In this document: piece by piece, positions 1 through 13,927 of the stretch
Position numbering within the stretch: the first letter of the stretch is position 1
Layout of the letters: every line of letters begins with the position of its first letter
Assembly: GCA_914767715.1 (NCBI GenBank)
Contig: OU612068.1
Coordinates: forward strand, 26,474,001-26,538,000
Reading direction: 5' to 3'
DNA from: Membranipora membranacea
Lineage: Eukaryota > Bryozoa > Gymnolaemata > Cheilostomatida > Membraniporidae
Length of the DNA: 64,000 nt
The notes under the pieces: generated by a model
What the model was told of the DNA's origin: nothing
What the model saw: only the letters and a program-made list of their open reading frames with translations
Databases searched by the model: none
Program-made: the position numbers and the translations under genes

Positions 1-1079
1 TTATGCCAGTTTTTGTTTTTATCTCTCCAAATCACTGTACATGGGGATAAAATCATACGGAATACACCTGAAATATCACGCAAGCAAGCATCATTCAGAG
101 TATACATATATGTAGCAGCAGGCTCACAAGGAAGAAACATAAATACACTAGCATAAAAGATAGTCCTAAAGCGCACACTATAAACAGTAATGGAGCATAT
201 ACATGAGATAACCCATACCTAACTCGAGTTCTAAAATTAGGGAATGTACATCAAAGTAGCGTTGAACTCGAAAGATACGGATATGGCGCTAAATTACTGA
301 CCATGCTTTTATATAATGAAGTTACATGCATATTATAGTAGTTGGCCATTTTGACACACTTTTAATCTATGCCATACTTATTTGCGTGATCCACTGCTGT
401 GGATGTGATTCAAAGTGAGTAATCAATATGATAACCACGTTATGATATTCATTTCAAGGAGCCCAGGTTTGCAAGCCGAATCTAGACCAGACACTAGGAT
501 GGATTCTATCACACCCAAGAAGAAAACTGTTGATATATAGTGACACCTACCTGGTCCTTGCATATGTATCCCTGAATGAAACACATAAGAGTCTACTAAC
601 TACCAGTTCTATTATTGAAGCAAACCATAAGCAGCAAAACAACATGAGGCCTATGTCTAGGTGCAAAACCGGCAAATCAACAAAACAACTCCAAGGGAAG
701 TTAGGTTTTGAGGCAGTATAAGATATACGGTAAATTGTTTCATAGTAAGAAGGTATCTAAGTTTACCATATGGCTTTATACTGCCCCTTATGAGTCCTTA
801 GTAAGTCATATATAAGGAAGATTTGTCACAATATAGCTTGAGTTAAGGAGTTATCTGCTACCAGCAAAGAATGGAGCAACTCCCAATAAAACATTATCCA
901 TAGGTAAAATGTTGGCAGAACTTCCTATCCCATAGTTGTTGTGAGAAGAGTTTGATAAAAATGGATCAGTTCAGATAAACACTGTACGGACAATAGCCAC
1001 TGTACGGACAATAGCCACTGCAAGTCAAATCACATCTTTAAAATTCTACCGGTGAACATAAAAATGAGACTACCATTAC
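1..1079. other. Left edge: intron or further 3' part of the WD-repeat gene
   Basis: No convincing long exon is visible. One possible 21-nt minus-strand microexon lies at 571-551: acceptor tttcattcag, donor GTAGGT, and it keeps phase 1 after the exon ending at 1080. A short direct repeat (actgtacggacaatagcc, twice) sits near 982-1019. The remainder looks like AT-rich intron. Confidence 0.3.
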
Positions 1080-4000
1080 CTTCGTTAGCGTTGAGCCTGT
1101 AGAGCATATGACCAGTCTCCATCTCCCAGATGATGATGTCACCATCATATGATGAGGAGGCCACAATACAAGGATCTGCCTGATTATCATCCTCCTCACA
1201 TGGGTCATAAAAATCCACTGAGAGAATATCTTCTTTGTGCTTCTTATCCCAGATCTTTGGTGTCAAGTCTTCCTCTCCATCAACAAAGGCGAGCACCTGT
1301 AAATGGGTTCAAAATTGAAGACCATTAGGGTATCAGCAGTAAATATTCATGAATTATAACGGATTATTCACCTAACTTGAGTGTTCAAGCTGCCTTGATT
1401 GGGGCAATACAAAAACAGTGGGGTAGAGTGAAAGGGGCGTTATTTAAGAACTTAGCCCAAGCACTCAGGCTAATATACTTCCAATACCTAGAAACCATAC
1501 ATGATTCCTTACAAAAATCGTGCTTAAATCTCACTGTGGTCTCTAGAATCTACAAAACAGGTATGGATGATGAAAAGCTAACAAAAGTGTTGATTACAAG
1601 TAATAACTTAATGAATGAAAGGGTCTATAGATTTTCCCATAATGCAATTTTATGGAATTCCCAAGAGTACTGGGTAAATGATAACTTATATGGGTTTGAC
1701 TTGAGAACTGTGTGAACTTCGCAGATGTTAATACCTGTCTGTTCCATCCAGTGACCAGTATCCTGTCTCTGGGACAGGAGAGACTGGTGATCTCCCTATC
1801 TAGCTCTGTTGGTAGATCCCATAGACATGCACCATTGTTAAAGTTCCACACTTTAACTGAGCCGTTTCTAGCACCTGTTATCAGTCGTCTTAAGCTCGGA
1901 TCAAACTGCATACAAGTAATCTCTACTCCCACCTCCTCACAATCACCTGTGTAATCAGAATCAGTATGTCAGGTGATACAAAGAAATCACGATGTTGTCT
2001 GTATGAGTTATCTCCTATCATCACTGCTAGCAACAACTCTTAGTTGTGTTTCAACTATAATGGTTGATGCGACACAAAACTCAAGTTATTACAATGGGTA
2101 TTAATGATGATGCCAAGTATGTATCCCTGGGGATTGAAAACAGGGTGCCATTGAATTCCACCTATTTGGCGTCTATGCAATCAGGCTATGCTAAAGTAAA
2201 TTCTTGGAATATATTCTCTTCTTTGATCAATGACATTACCGATTGGCCACTATTGACAAGTAAACACCTACCGCTGATCTGACTGTGTGCTCTCTTGAAC
2301 TGTATAACTTTCTCTCCAGTGTCGATATTCCATGTGATTATAGTAGAGGCCTGACAGGCACTGACCACCACATTGAACAGACTGTTATACAGAGCAGCAG
2401 TTACTGGTGCTTCATGGGATACCTGCCTCTGCTGTAACTCCTCGTCCTGATTATTCTCAAACAAGGCGAGCTCATTGGATCCAACAAACAACACCTGTCA
2501 TAAAGAGAAAAAATTATTCACCTGATCTTTTGCGCTTTGTAACGGCTAAAAACGCTAATTTTGCAAGTATATAATCTAGCTATAAATAGAAACTAAATTT
2601 TTGGAATCTTGTTTCATGTTTCCGAAGTGAAAAATGTCTAGTTTTTGTTGTAGACTCAAAGCTTCACCCATAGACATACCACTTGGTAAGGTCAACTTTG
2701 GTCCAGCCACGTTAGTTAAGTCAAACAAATTTTAATTAGTTGTCGTTGCTAGCGTTAGTTTCTAACTGTGACTGTATTTGGATAGGAGCCCATCCACTGT
2801 AAGCTCCTCATAAATATTAAGTGCGACTTACCTTCTGTTTAGGGTTGAAGCAGATTGATGATATAAGAGAGAAGTTTTTGAGTTGAAAGTTTAGTGTACA
2901 GCTGTGATCGTGTACATCATACACTCGGAGATTTCTATCCTTAGACACAGTCACAACTTGGTCCCTCTCACTGTAGCAAAATCAGATGATATGTGATAAC
3001 TTATTAATTAAATACTTCACAATGTGACAAGATATTGAAAATCAAAATAAGATGATACTAAGACCTAATGAAGGGACTGATTGTGCTTTTAAGTTTGAAT
3101 GATTCAAGTTGGGGCTAGCACAGGTAAGGTGGCAGAAACGTGATCTTTCACCAAGCCCAAATTATTCCTATTGATATAAAAACAGGCTCTCAAATCAATA
3201 CGGGAGCAAAAGTCCACCTATTTTGGAGTTGCCCACCCTCAGCTGAATTTGTATATTTATCACTAACCTGTATATTTGTACATGGGTGACAGCGTCGAGA
3301 TGTCCCATCAGCACAGCTATAGCTCTCTTAGGCATATAAGGATTCCATATCCTTACATTATGATCCAACCCTCCGGTGATTAGAATATTGTTTCGATAAC
3401 AGTAATCAAAGCATAGAACACCTAAAGGTCGGAAAAGAAATATTTGTTGGTTGGCATTTTCGCCGCTTCCATGCATAAGTCTTGGCCAGTCATCGTTATG
3501 CATTATTTGAAAACAGATGATTTGTGAAAGCTTGCAGGTGGTGTGACCAAGGAGTTAGAGACAACTCCTTGGTGTGACCTGGCATTTGTAAGTGCAGTTT
3601 TTGTCCCAATCATACAGGTTTGGTATTTGTAGAAACTTCAATCCTCTAGAATATCAAAACAGTTTACATCACACAAGTGGTATTGCAAAAGTTAAGAATC
3701 AAGGTGCCTTAATACACGCACCCTGCCATTTCCATCTGCAAACGAACAATAGAGAATGATATGATATGAATGATACATGTGCCGCATTGACATAAGAATG
3801 TGTACAGAATTATAAATTGACTCTTACCTTTTTGTATTTGGAAGTAGTAGTTGGCCTTTTTGCCCAGTATATCACCAAGATACATTGATTTATCACTGGA
3901 GCAGTCACATGACACAAAACACTGCATGTCTGATAGGTACTTCACCTGTAGGTAAAAATAAACGAAGCGAAGGTCAGCACAATTACGGGTTTTGTACCAA

Positions 4001-7000
4001 GGTGTGGACTAGCCATGTCACGCGGCCGTGTGACAAGGCTAGGTGTTGACTACAAAACTGAGATGGGTGATGTAGACGCAATGTACATACAGCTTCAAAG
4101 TTGGAAGAAACTTTGTGACTGTCAATGTGTAATACCTGATGTGAAAGATCAGCACTAGACAGTGGATCAGGCAATAGTCATCAAAAGACTGAAAAATTTG
4201 CCAGTTTAGCGGATGGAAATATTTTTTATTCCCACAAAGCTTTGATATTGAGATATTTTACTGTCACATACCGAGTTGACCCAGTCCCTATGAACACCTT
4301 GGTTCATCTTTGTCTTAGCTGTTGGGTATTTTCCTTTCACCAGATCTTTGAAGGACACCTGAGGAGCGCCCCGTAGTTTATCTTGTATCTGTCCAAATGG
4401 TCCACTGATGATGTCATTGAATTCTATTACACTGACATTTCCTCCATCGTCACCAAAGACGAGTATGGCTTTCTTAGAGTCATTAAAGTCAAACCAGTAG
4501 TCCATACATAGCGGTGAGAAAGGCATCTGACATATCTCATACTTCTTCTCGAAGAATGATCCGGAAAAGTCATAGAACATGATGTTTCGATCTGTTGTGG
4601 TGCACGCTAACATGTTTATGTTTGGAAGACAGATAATATCGGTGAGCCATAAGGAGACATCCTTCAGATTGTCTATGAAGCAGGATTTTTGTTGCTGATA
4701 TTCTAAGCTCCAGAAGTTGACCCGGCCGTCGCGTCCCGCTGATATGTACCGACCGTTACTGTAGTCGATCTCTTTGAGCATCTCTCCTCTCGAGTTGGTC
4801 ACATTTGGCACAAATAGAATCTTGATTATGGCATCTCTGTGGTTGGTAGATAAGTCTCTAAAACTGTCGTCAAAGTTTGGTCATGATATTTGTTTCACAT
4901 GATATCATTATCTGTTTAAAAATGACAGTTTCAGCAAAAATGTAATCTCTCGAAACCATATTTGGCTTCATGGTGTGTAACGAAGTGGACTACCATTGAC
5001 AGTGGTTTGGGATATAAGCTCATGTTATCAGGGCGACTTAGAGGGTATCCCACAATGCTATTTCTGGAGTCTCCAGTAATATCAGGTCAATGATAAATTG
5101 AGATTGATATCTCTCAGAATAACAGTGTTGCATTGTGGGATAGTTTTTCACCACATGATCGTAAGGTAATTATTATATTTCTCACATAGAGTTTTTGTAT
5201 ATTTCTCTCACCTGTCAGGGCTAAACAGTCCTCCCTCCACCACACTACTCATCTGAGATTTCTCCTGAAACTCCAGCAGCATGTAAGATAAATACTCATC
5301 CCAATCCACAGAGCCATCACAGTTGGCGTCCACCTGTAAGAGGAAAGAAGAGGGGTTGCCGTGAAACACTGAGGGCTTAACTACATTTGCCTGGTTGATA
5401 CTTAAGCTATATACAAGTACGCATCTACTGATGTCTCAAATTTCACTTAAATTATGTGAATTATTAAATTTCTTATCAAACTGCTGCAAATAATTTTTTT
5501 GATGGTCTATCATGAAAATAAATAAGCGAGCAGCAGTAGTTTACCGGCAGAGTGTTAGTATTATTGGATGAAACACCAACTCATAAAACTGTAGACGGCT
5601 ACAAGATATGGTATAGAACAGAAGTACGAACAAACCAAGTGTTTGAGATGAGGAGGCAGACTTGATCTAATGATTTCCTCCATGATGATAAGTGAACAAA
5701 AAATGCTGCCACTGAATCGGAAAAGAGCCTTATATAAGATAGAAGGCAGCAGCCTATTATATACCTTGTGATGAAATACTTCTAAGCTTTGTATTGGAAA
5801 AAGTGACAAAGATTAAGGGACTGAGCAAACTGATTTAATGTAAATTTTATACAAATTTGTCTTTACCCAAGGACTTGAGTGATTTGGTAAGGTCAATTAA
5901 ATCTTCAATAGGTATCAAATGGATTGGCAGCATAAGATTGTTTACAAGGTAAACTCTACGCTACAATACTATAGATTTAAATGACGCTGCATTGCTAATC
6001 TTTATGCAACTACTTGGATCTTAAATCATTTTGAAAGCCTTGGCACTGGCAGCGCATATGACATTTAAAAGTTTAAGAGGGGTGCATTGCAGGGGGTAAC
6101 TTGGTTAAGCTTGGGGGGTGACAAGACGAGTTAGACAGAAGAGAAAGGGTACCCAGAATATTAGTCTGAGGAGACTTGTATTGTTGGGAAAGGCTGACAT
6201 TGGCCCACAAAAGTAAGATTTCTGTGACTGGTCATCATTATAGATAAATCGCTGGGAAAAGGTTTTCTGACTCAAATGGTGCAGATATTTCAGATAAGGA
6301 ATCAGCCCTTTTTTTCTTTACATCTCGGTGAGCTTGTGTTTTTTCCTGTGACAAATCACTGCTAGGTGACGATCAGTTATTCTGCTACAAATTTTTGGAC
6401 TTGGAGCCTAATTAGTTTAGAGCCTACATAATAACAGTTATTTGTTAATACTATATATCCAGCTTGTCTGCATTAAATCTGGCGAGGGCCCACAAGTCTG
6501 TAAAGTATTGCTGATTAAATTCTATTATTCCTGGAGTGAGAATGAACAATCTCTTATGGGTAATTAAATTTAAAGCAACAAAGCAGATTTCCCAGCGTTA
6601 TGTAAGCTATTGAGTTCAAGTTTTCTGAACCTGGTCAACAAGATCCTTGCTGTTACAAAAGCCTCCTGCCAACAGTCGAACCAAAGTGCATTATCGCATA
6701 CAAAGTGAGTGACTATTGGCCTTAAATGTTAGCCAAATCGTAAATCTAAACACACACAAAATGTCACTAAATGTCAGAATATCAGAAAGTGCAAAGCCTG
6801 AGAATTTCGTGACGCAATAAACACCTTACAAGTGAACCGAGGGTGAATATTTGATATTTACAACCCTCAGTATGCCATCAATGGCTTCAATGTTGATTTA
6901 ATACTCTGGCGCCTCGTTGTTAGCCAGACTAAATATAGATTTATTGACAGCTAAAGATCCTGATTACTGATCTCAGGACACCCAAGAAAGAGCAACTCCA

Positions 7001-7819
7001 AACAGGTGTGCCGACTCTTGAGTGAGGCAAATGATAACTAGACATCCTGGAGATTATACTTCTGAAACCTTCCTGCTTCCCTCTTCAATCCTGAGTCCCC
7101 AACCCGAAGAGGTAAACACGCAGCCCATGACTTGCAACAATAAGCCGTTGTAGATGGATGAGTAGAATCAATGGTCAATGAGCATTATTATGCCATAGGA
7201 TGACAACCCCCTTCCTCACAACTGTAAGACAGTGAGACTTTGACTGTTTTCACCTTACTTTTCTTATCCACTTACCTTCATGAAGATGAGTTCTATCTCT
7301 TTGTCGCTTATATTGCCCATAGTCTGCCTCATGGCGTTCTTAAACTCGTCGATATCGAGCCCTCCTCCCCCGTCCTCATCCATCTCCTCAAACAGATCAT
7401 GCAGCTGATTAAGCTTCTCCTGAGTGAGCCCCTCATCGAGATCGTCTGGTGGTCCTGTCTTAGATCCTTTAGCAGAGAGCACTGGCCCTGTAAACACAAA
7501 TGTAGAATAAAGTTATTTAGTGAACGACCACCTGTTTGGTGTTCTAAAGAGATAAAATGAATGCCAAGGGATTATGTAAAATGTTAGACCAGATTAACTC
7601 ACTAAACAACTTTGCAGTGTGTTGTGTGTGTCAACCTCTTTGTAAAAGTCACATCTTGGATGCTAAGCTACTGGAGGCCCTTTGTTGAGCAACAGGCTAA
7701 CAATCAAACTGTATAAGAAATGTGCCATACAAACCTTCTCCCTCCAGATACTGATCATACCCTGTCTCTATATAATTCGCCTCCCATGGATTCTCGTGAA
7801 TCGTGTCCATAAAATCCAT
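1080..7819 (-). CDS. EF-hand and WD-repeat protein, WDR49/WDR64/EFCAB8-like (5' part, continues past left edge)
   Basis: Ten coding exons read on the minus strand: 7819-7735, 7487-7276, 5333-5212, 4857-4272, 3945-3828, 3421-3268, 2970-2832, 2494-2272, 1946-1735 and 1296-1080. All have GT-AG borders and they join in one open frame of about 689 codons. The start is the first Met of MDFMDTIHENPWE; a second Met lies three codons on. Two canonical EF-hand loops are visible: residues 65-76 (DEDGGGGLDIDE) and 101-112 (DANCDGSVDWDE). WD-repeat blades follow, with typical cores such as SAGRDGRVNFWS, VTGGL-type ITGGLDHNVRIWNP, ITGARNGSVKVWNF and ASSSYDGDIIIWEM. The EF-hand pair ahead of many WD repeats is the layout of the WDR49/WDR64/EFCAB8 family, whose members are linked to motile cilia and testis. 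The last exon seen ends mid-codon, so the C-terminal part lies left of the window. Which paralogue this is cannot be settled here. Confidence 0.88.
4009..4042. repeat. Short hairpin, related copy elsewhere
   Basis: ctagccatgtcacgcg followed by the imperfect inverse cgtgtgacaaggctag. A similar hairpin is at about 47646-47690. Confidence 0.5.
5046..5142. repeat. Short inverted-repeat element in the WD-repeat gene intron
   Basis: TATCCCACAATGC (5046-5058) and GCATTGTGGGATA (5130-5142) are exact 13-bp inverted ends of a 97-bp segment, MITE-like in form. Confidence 0.6.
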
Positions 7820-10800
7820 ACTTAGATCTGATTAAACTGCCCTACACTTATAGCTTTCGATCATTTAAAACATCTTGTATCAGGCTTAGCTGCCGACATC
7901 AAAACCTATACAGTAGTGCACCGTGGAGTCGTGCCAAAATCGAGGTCATAAGATAAGCAGGTGCACCTTTCTAATGTAGCACTTGTCCAGTAGTAACTAA
8001 GGCATGATTTGAGCAGATCCATAATCTTTGCTTTTCAATATCGGCCGATTAAGTATTTTCAATACACCCTGAGACTCCACCTCAAGGATACATAGGGCAG
8101 CGGCAGGTATTTGTTTTACGATAAGTTTTACTATCAGATCATGAAATTTGTTTGCCATTCAGGACTATGGTAGCTGTTTTGGTCTATATCTGATAATGTA
8201 TTAATTATTGATGAGACATGGCATGTTTACAATAGCAGTTTTTCGGCTTTACCATTTTGTTTTGTTCGTGCTAATTGATTGTTTAATGATCCATTCTGAC
8301 ATGGCCAGCAAACAATCCTGGGTAATCGTCAGGAGAGATAACTCCCATAAATAATATAAAGCAAGCTTGCAATATTCAATGAACATTTATTTTATCACTT
8401 ATTAGGGTCTAAGAACTGTGAGAATACAAGTCTGTCATTTACAATTTTGCTTCCTCATACCATGACTAAGAGAATTCATCAGTTTGGCCCCCTCGCTCGA
8501 GTTGGGGGTGTCACGCACACGGAAGGTTGTCAGCCCTTGTGTAACTAATCGATCATCATCTCTTGATCACAAATTAATGATCTGAAACCGCTACCAGTCA
8601 TTCTGAAGTCAGCTTTCCGTTAAATTGATTCTTCCTTGCCCAATCCAAATAGAGCGTACGCAAATCTGGTCCCTATGACATTTTTACAAACCAGCTAATA
8701 CTCTCAGGAAAGACACCTCATCGAGCAAGGGTTGATCAACACAAAAACAAACCAGTCAAAAAACCATGAAAAATAATTTTCATTTCATATCAGTGTCTCA
8801 GCTATTAAAATATCTTTAATAGCTGTATAATTTAGCAGTATTTGTTCAGGTCGTTGTCATCTCATTACCCGGGGCTGAAGTCGGTGGTATAATATAAGAT
8901 TTGTGTGCACCTATATCGGTTAAACAGTCAAGTTCGTTGGAATAAGAAGCCTATAATTGGTACATTCAATTTGGTAGAGCTCATTCATGCAATACTAATC
9001 ACTATATTTCCATGTATATATGTCAGGAGTTGTCAAATCATCATGAGCAGCGTTTGTTTGTGTTTAGTTTTGACTTTGTTTGCATTGGTTGCTTTCCTTT
9101 ACTATGTGCACCGACATTGAGGTCGGTGAGGTTGCTTGTAAGGGCAAATCCCGCCAAACGCATTGTCATTTTGATGATTACGTGATACGTCGTACCATGC
9201 CAAGAATAATTATATTACTGTAGACACCCCCTCCACACCGCAACTAACAAAAAAAGTCTCAAAGATTCTCATCTCAAGTGTACCTTACCCTATAATCACA
9301 GAAATATGTACCCATTCTCTTATTGGTTGTCCAATATAAAATGAAAAGTGGTTAAGGCGGCTATAGCTACTGCTAGATACAAAGCATACCTCCACCTCAG
9401 CCTAAAACAGTGCACAACCCATCTAATAATTACAGGGTAAACTTTTTACATTATTGTAACGCGATACCTTGTTTTTATTATTTAGAAACTTAGTTTTCAC
9501 AACAAAGTTTTACTCACCTTTCAGTCGGCTCGATGTTACTCGGACAGCCTCCTCTACAGCCGGTGACGTCATTATTATAAGCGCAGTATTCCTCTGTGTT
9601 TTACTCAAGATTGTCCCATACTATTTATCCTCGATTCTCCTACAAATATAAGGGATATGAAACATTTTTAATAGATGAAAAACCTATAATTAATCGAAGC
9701 CAGTTTTCTAAGTAAGCTCAAAAACAATAAGTTTACCCGTGTGTCTGTGTGCAAAGATTGAGCGCCTTTTGAGCCGCCAGGCTTTGGTCTCAAATATGAT
9801 AGAAAGAACCTCCCAACATGTTTGCAAACAAAACATAAAATGACCAACCCACTTTAGATCGACAAACCATACAAAAATGAAGTGAACCTCAGCGGTGGTG
9901 CCTGGTTTGGTTAGTCTAATTAGCTTAGATTACAATTTCAACTTATTCACTGCAGCACGCTATACTAGGATAGACTCTGAGCAGAAATACAAGTTACCTT
10001 ACGTAAAACACGACCAGCTATCCGAAATCGCAGTGACCGATTAAAATCGATTATGTCAAGACATTTCCTGGCGAACAAAGGCGGTTTTTGATTGAAAATT
10101 GGTTACATGTCTTACACAAAAGTAAAGTATCGTGGATAACATACTGTTACCATTCTTATTGATCAGTCAATAACTTACAATAAGTTTTCATATAAAAGGC
10201 ATTGTGAGCGAAAAGATTCATTTTTCTGTATCTTGTTGACCACAGTTGGGCTTTCTATAATCTTAGTAGATTCCAATAATCCCTTGTAACTCTATGTATT
10301 GCTAATTATTATTGGTCAAAAGATTTCATGTTCGGCAATATATTATTCAATAGGAGTAGTTTGCATAGCATTGTAACCCTGTTATTATGCCATCCAAAAC
10401 AATGCAATAAATTGATAATTCAGTATGCTCTTGACATTTTACAGTTATTTGATAAATTTCCTTCCTTTTTCACAACATATGGAACCCAAGCGAAAACATT
10501 CAAACATTTACCAGGATTTAGATTTTGTATTCTTGGGTGGAGCTTTTTCAGTGTCGAGGTTAGGTCATAAAATTTATGAATCTCAAATTTTATGATTGAC
10601 CTGATTATAAAACTTGAGGGCCCCTCAAGGGGTGTAAAACCATGAGATTAGAGGATGGTGGACATGGCGAAGCAAGCATTGTGACACATTAACTGAGTCA
10701 TAGCTAGGAGGTCACACAAAAGGTCTACGTCACAAACGCACTATCACCACACGATAAGAGTCATTCAGCTCTGCCAAGGTGGTGATTAGCAAAAGTTCAT

Positions 10801-13800
10801 AAAAATGCCTCGATAAGTCATAAGCATTGATGATGAGAGGCTAGATTGGATTGGAGTCACTTTTACAGCTTGTTGTTGAATCAACATTATGTAAAGATGT
10901 GGAGGACAATAGAATGGTAATGAGCCATCTCTGTCTGCAAGAGGAGCCATAAAATAACAGCTGATCAAACTTGGTCATGTATTCTATCAAGTCAAAAACA
11001 TTCAAACTTGACCTTAAGACAATTAATAGAAGTATCTCATTCCATTGCTTCCAGGGTGTTTGCAGGAGCTGGTTTGTGAAATACACAAACCAGAATAACA
11101 TAATGCTGCTGACACACAAAAGTGATGGCAAGCGAAGATTTAAGCACTTAAACTTTATCATTTAATCCTTTTAGAAAACTCAGTAGTCAAGTTCAAATTT
11201 TAAGGCAGTATTTAAATTCTTATTAGAGGGAATCTTTCAGATGCAAACCACTCTGGCAATCAGTCACAGATCTGAGCAACAACGCCAAATGTTTAGTGGT
11301 CGATGTTTGTCATGTAATGTCGATCACTGATCCATTAGGAGCAATTATAGTGCAACCTGTTATAATGTTAGGTCTGAAGGTCACGCTTACTACGAAATGC
11401 TGTTCAGGCGTCAGTAAAGTGACAATTTGGGCTCCCATTAGGCATGTGTTCCAGCATGCTATCTTGTCTTAGCACGATCATACACAAGTGATGACTTCCC
11501 TGAATTTTGTAATATTATTGCAGAGATATATGTGCAGCGGTATTATGATTATACTCATGTGTTGGTGAAAAGGCCCAGTCACGCAGACCAACAAAGCATC
11601 ATCCCTTGTATCTAGTCAATGACATTTGTTGACATTTGTGAATCTCCACCATTTTCTAAACACCTTTCGCAATTGAAATTTTAATCAAAGACTATTCTAA
11701 TTGTAATTACTGGCGGAGAATCATACATACACAGCTGTCACCTTGACATACAACTGTCAGTATCTACCATACGTCAGCATGTCAATTTCCTTGATACAAA
11801 TACAAAGATATCAGTACAGGTTATTGATAATTCCCAAAACCTGTCCCAATTACATTGGTTTTGAATCACCTGTTCCTCAAGATAAGATGTTTACCAAGTG
11901 TTTTGACGTAAAAATTCCCGCTATCAGGCTACTGATATCGAGAATAACACACTCACCTGCTAGATAACGAGACTGTTTTCAGTTTCTTAATCCGGGTGAG
12001 TTTTTCCGTTAATCCTTACCAGAGACTTGACCAATAATTATGACACCTCAATAGATGTGTACTGACCAAACACTACAATATGACCAATTGTAACAAATAT
12101 TAATCCAGCCAAAGTCATCGATTCAGTTCAAATAACACTCACAATGTATTTGTTTCTAGATTGACAGTGTGGCATGAGTTGATCTGTCAAAGACAAACAG
12201 AAGACCAAATAAGAGTGAACAGCGTTTCCTCAGCAGTGAAGACATTCCCATTTCCAATAATAATGAAAAGTAGACTATACCTGTTGTTTCTTACCTGGTA
12301 GCTTAGGAAGTAAGTTGTGGCGAATTGTTTTCTTGAAAAATGCTGGCATGGATATTTGTGACGGTTCACTAAGAGCGAAAGTTTGTGTTCAGTTAGGGCG
12401 GTTGATATGCAACAGCATTCACTGTTCTTACACTTGAACAAATCGGCAGCCATCTAAGTCTATAGAAATATTAATTTAATTCTATTTTATAATAACAATT
12501 GATAAAAGACCTTGCTTTGATTAGAAATAAAAGCTGCACAATGGTTCACGGCTTTACAACAGTGTTTTAGTTAGCCTCTGAAATTGAATTTGTAACATTA
12601 GTGAATACTGCTAGCTGATTAACATTCAATCTCTTTTTGATTAAGTTTTTGTTTTCTTTTTCAATGAACCTGTAGACTACGTCAATGAATTGGGTATATA
12701 CAATATACCTATAACGTAAATGTTTAGGAATCATCTTGCTGATTATATGATGGTTATAGAGGGCGTTGACATCGAATTGCAATAAACTATATTTGCTGCC
12801 TAGTTTTCATTATTGTGGGCATCTTCAACCAACATAGTATCGCAGGAAGGTATTAGGTATTAGGTATTAGTAATAGGATAGGATTTGTATGGAAATATGT
12901 TTGAAAATACCCTATAGCATGGAGACTTTCACAGAATAAAATTTAATGACTTACTCCAGAATTGTCGATATGGAATAAAACAATAGGCAATTCTTATGCA
13001 TTAAATTCTTGATAAAAGGTAGCGTTAGTAAATTTTTATGATAAAATTAAGTATTTAAAATCCTACAAATTTTTACAAGGCACAATTTGAAGATCAGACG
13101 AAAGTGAACACGCATCACGATTTCACTATCGCCAAATCTCATTGGAAGCTGACAACATGAAAACAATCGAAGCATCTATCTTCTTGTGCAAATCATTAGA
13201 ATTCATTACAAACAGGTGTATATTTGTAGCTAAATCACCCATTCAACCTTTTTGTATTTGTATCTATTTTGATTTCTTTTAGGGAAAATGATTTCATGTA
13301 GACGTAGACAAAAGGTGTAAAACAAGTTACCTGAGCAATTCTTTTTAGTTGTTGGGGTGTATGACCGATTCAGGGCGTGAAGGAGATGGAGCTTTTGAGA
13401 ATCAATGAAACAAGTACAATAAATTGTAATATGTAGATGCATTATTTGATAATTTCATGCTATGTACATACATAGTACTTACACAATGAAACATTCATTA
13501 TGTAATATAGTGGGGAGCACTAAAGAGTGAAACCTTCAATTATTTTAGACAAATTCATTTTGAGTCACCGTACATTTTCTCTGACTAAACGCATGGCATC
13601 ATTATCATTGATTACTCAACGTTATCACCACAATCAATGACCGATGATACATGGATGACATTCATCACAATATCACGATGAAGATGTAGCAATGATGTCC
13701 CAGTCAGGGCCACCCATAGCGGTCATTGTGTGCATAGAAGCCCCTTGTATGATAATTGTATTAAGATTTGCAGTGATGACTCAAGATTCATAGATTGCTG
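7820..13800. other. Intergenic, gene-poor
   Basis: About 6 kb between the divergent WD-repeat gene (minus) and AA15 gene A (plus). The short ORFs here (for example around 8905-9120, 10328-10570, 10841-11161 and 12187-12453) have no recognisable domain, signal peptide or consistent splice context, so I do not call them. A small GGTATTA tandem run is at about 12849-12872. I see no RNA gene. Confidence 0.5.
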
Positions 13801-13806
13801 GCAGAG

Positions 13807-13814
13807 TATATAAG
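13807..13814 (+). promoter_or_regulatory. TATA box of AA15-like gene A
   Basis: TATATAAG lies 121 bp before the ATG of gene A. Transcription would then start near 13838 and give a 5' UTR of about 90 nt. Position and sequence fit a core TATA element; no other promoter motif was assigned. Confidence 0.6.
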
Positions 13815-13927
13815 GTGCAAGAAATCCAGAGGGTAATCACAAAACTCGAGCAGTTCCTCAGGACAGCAACTAAGAACCAGCAACAAACTAAATATTTAAT
13901 AAACTATCATTTGATTAAACAGGAAAA

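Noticed and set aside
3983-4174. Possible extra WD-repeat gene exon ending at the GTATTACA donor near 4135
   Set aside because: Joining the exon ending at 4272 directly to the one starting at 3945 keeps phase and gives the expected WVNS-VKYLSDMQCFVSC sequence. The extra exon would break the repeat.
10780-11165. Overlapping ORFs on both strands that might be a decayed piggyBac-type transposase
   Set aside because: No diagnostic DDE spacing or Cys-rich tail could be read, and the resemblance was too weak to support a call.
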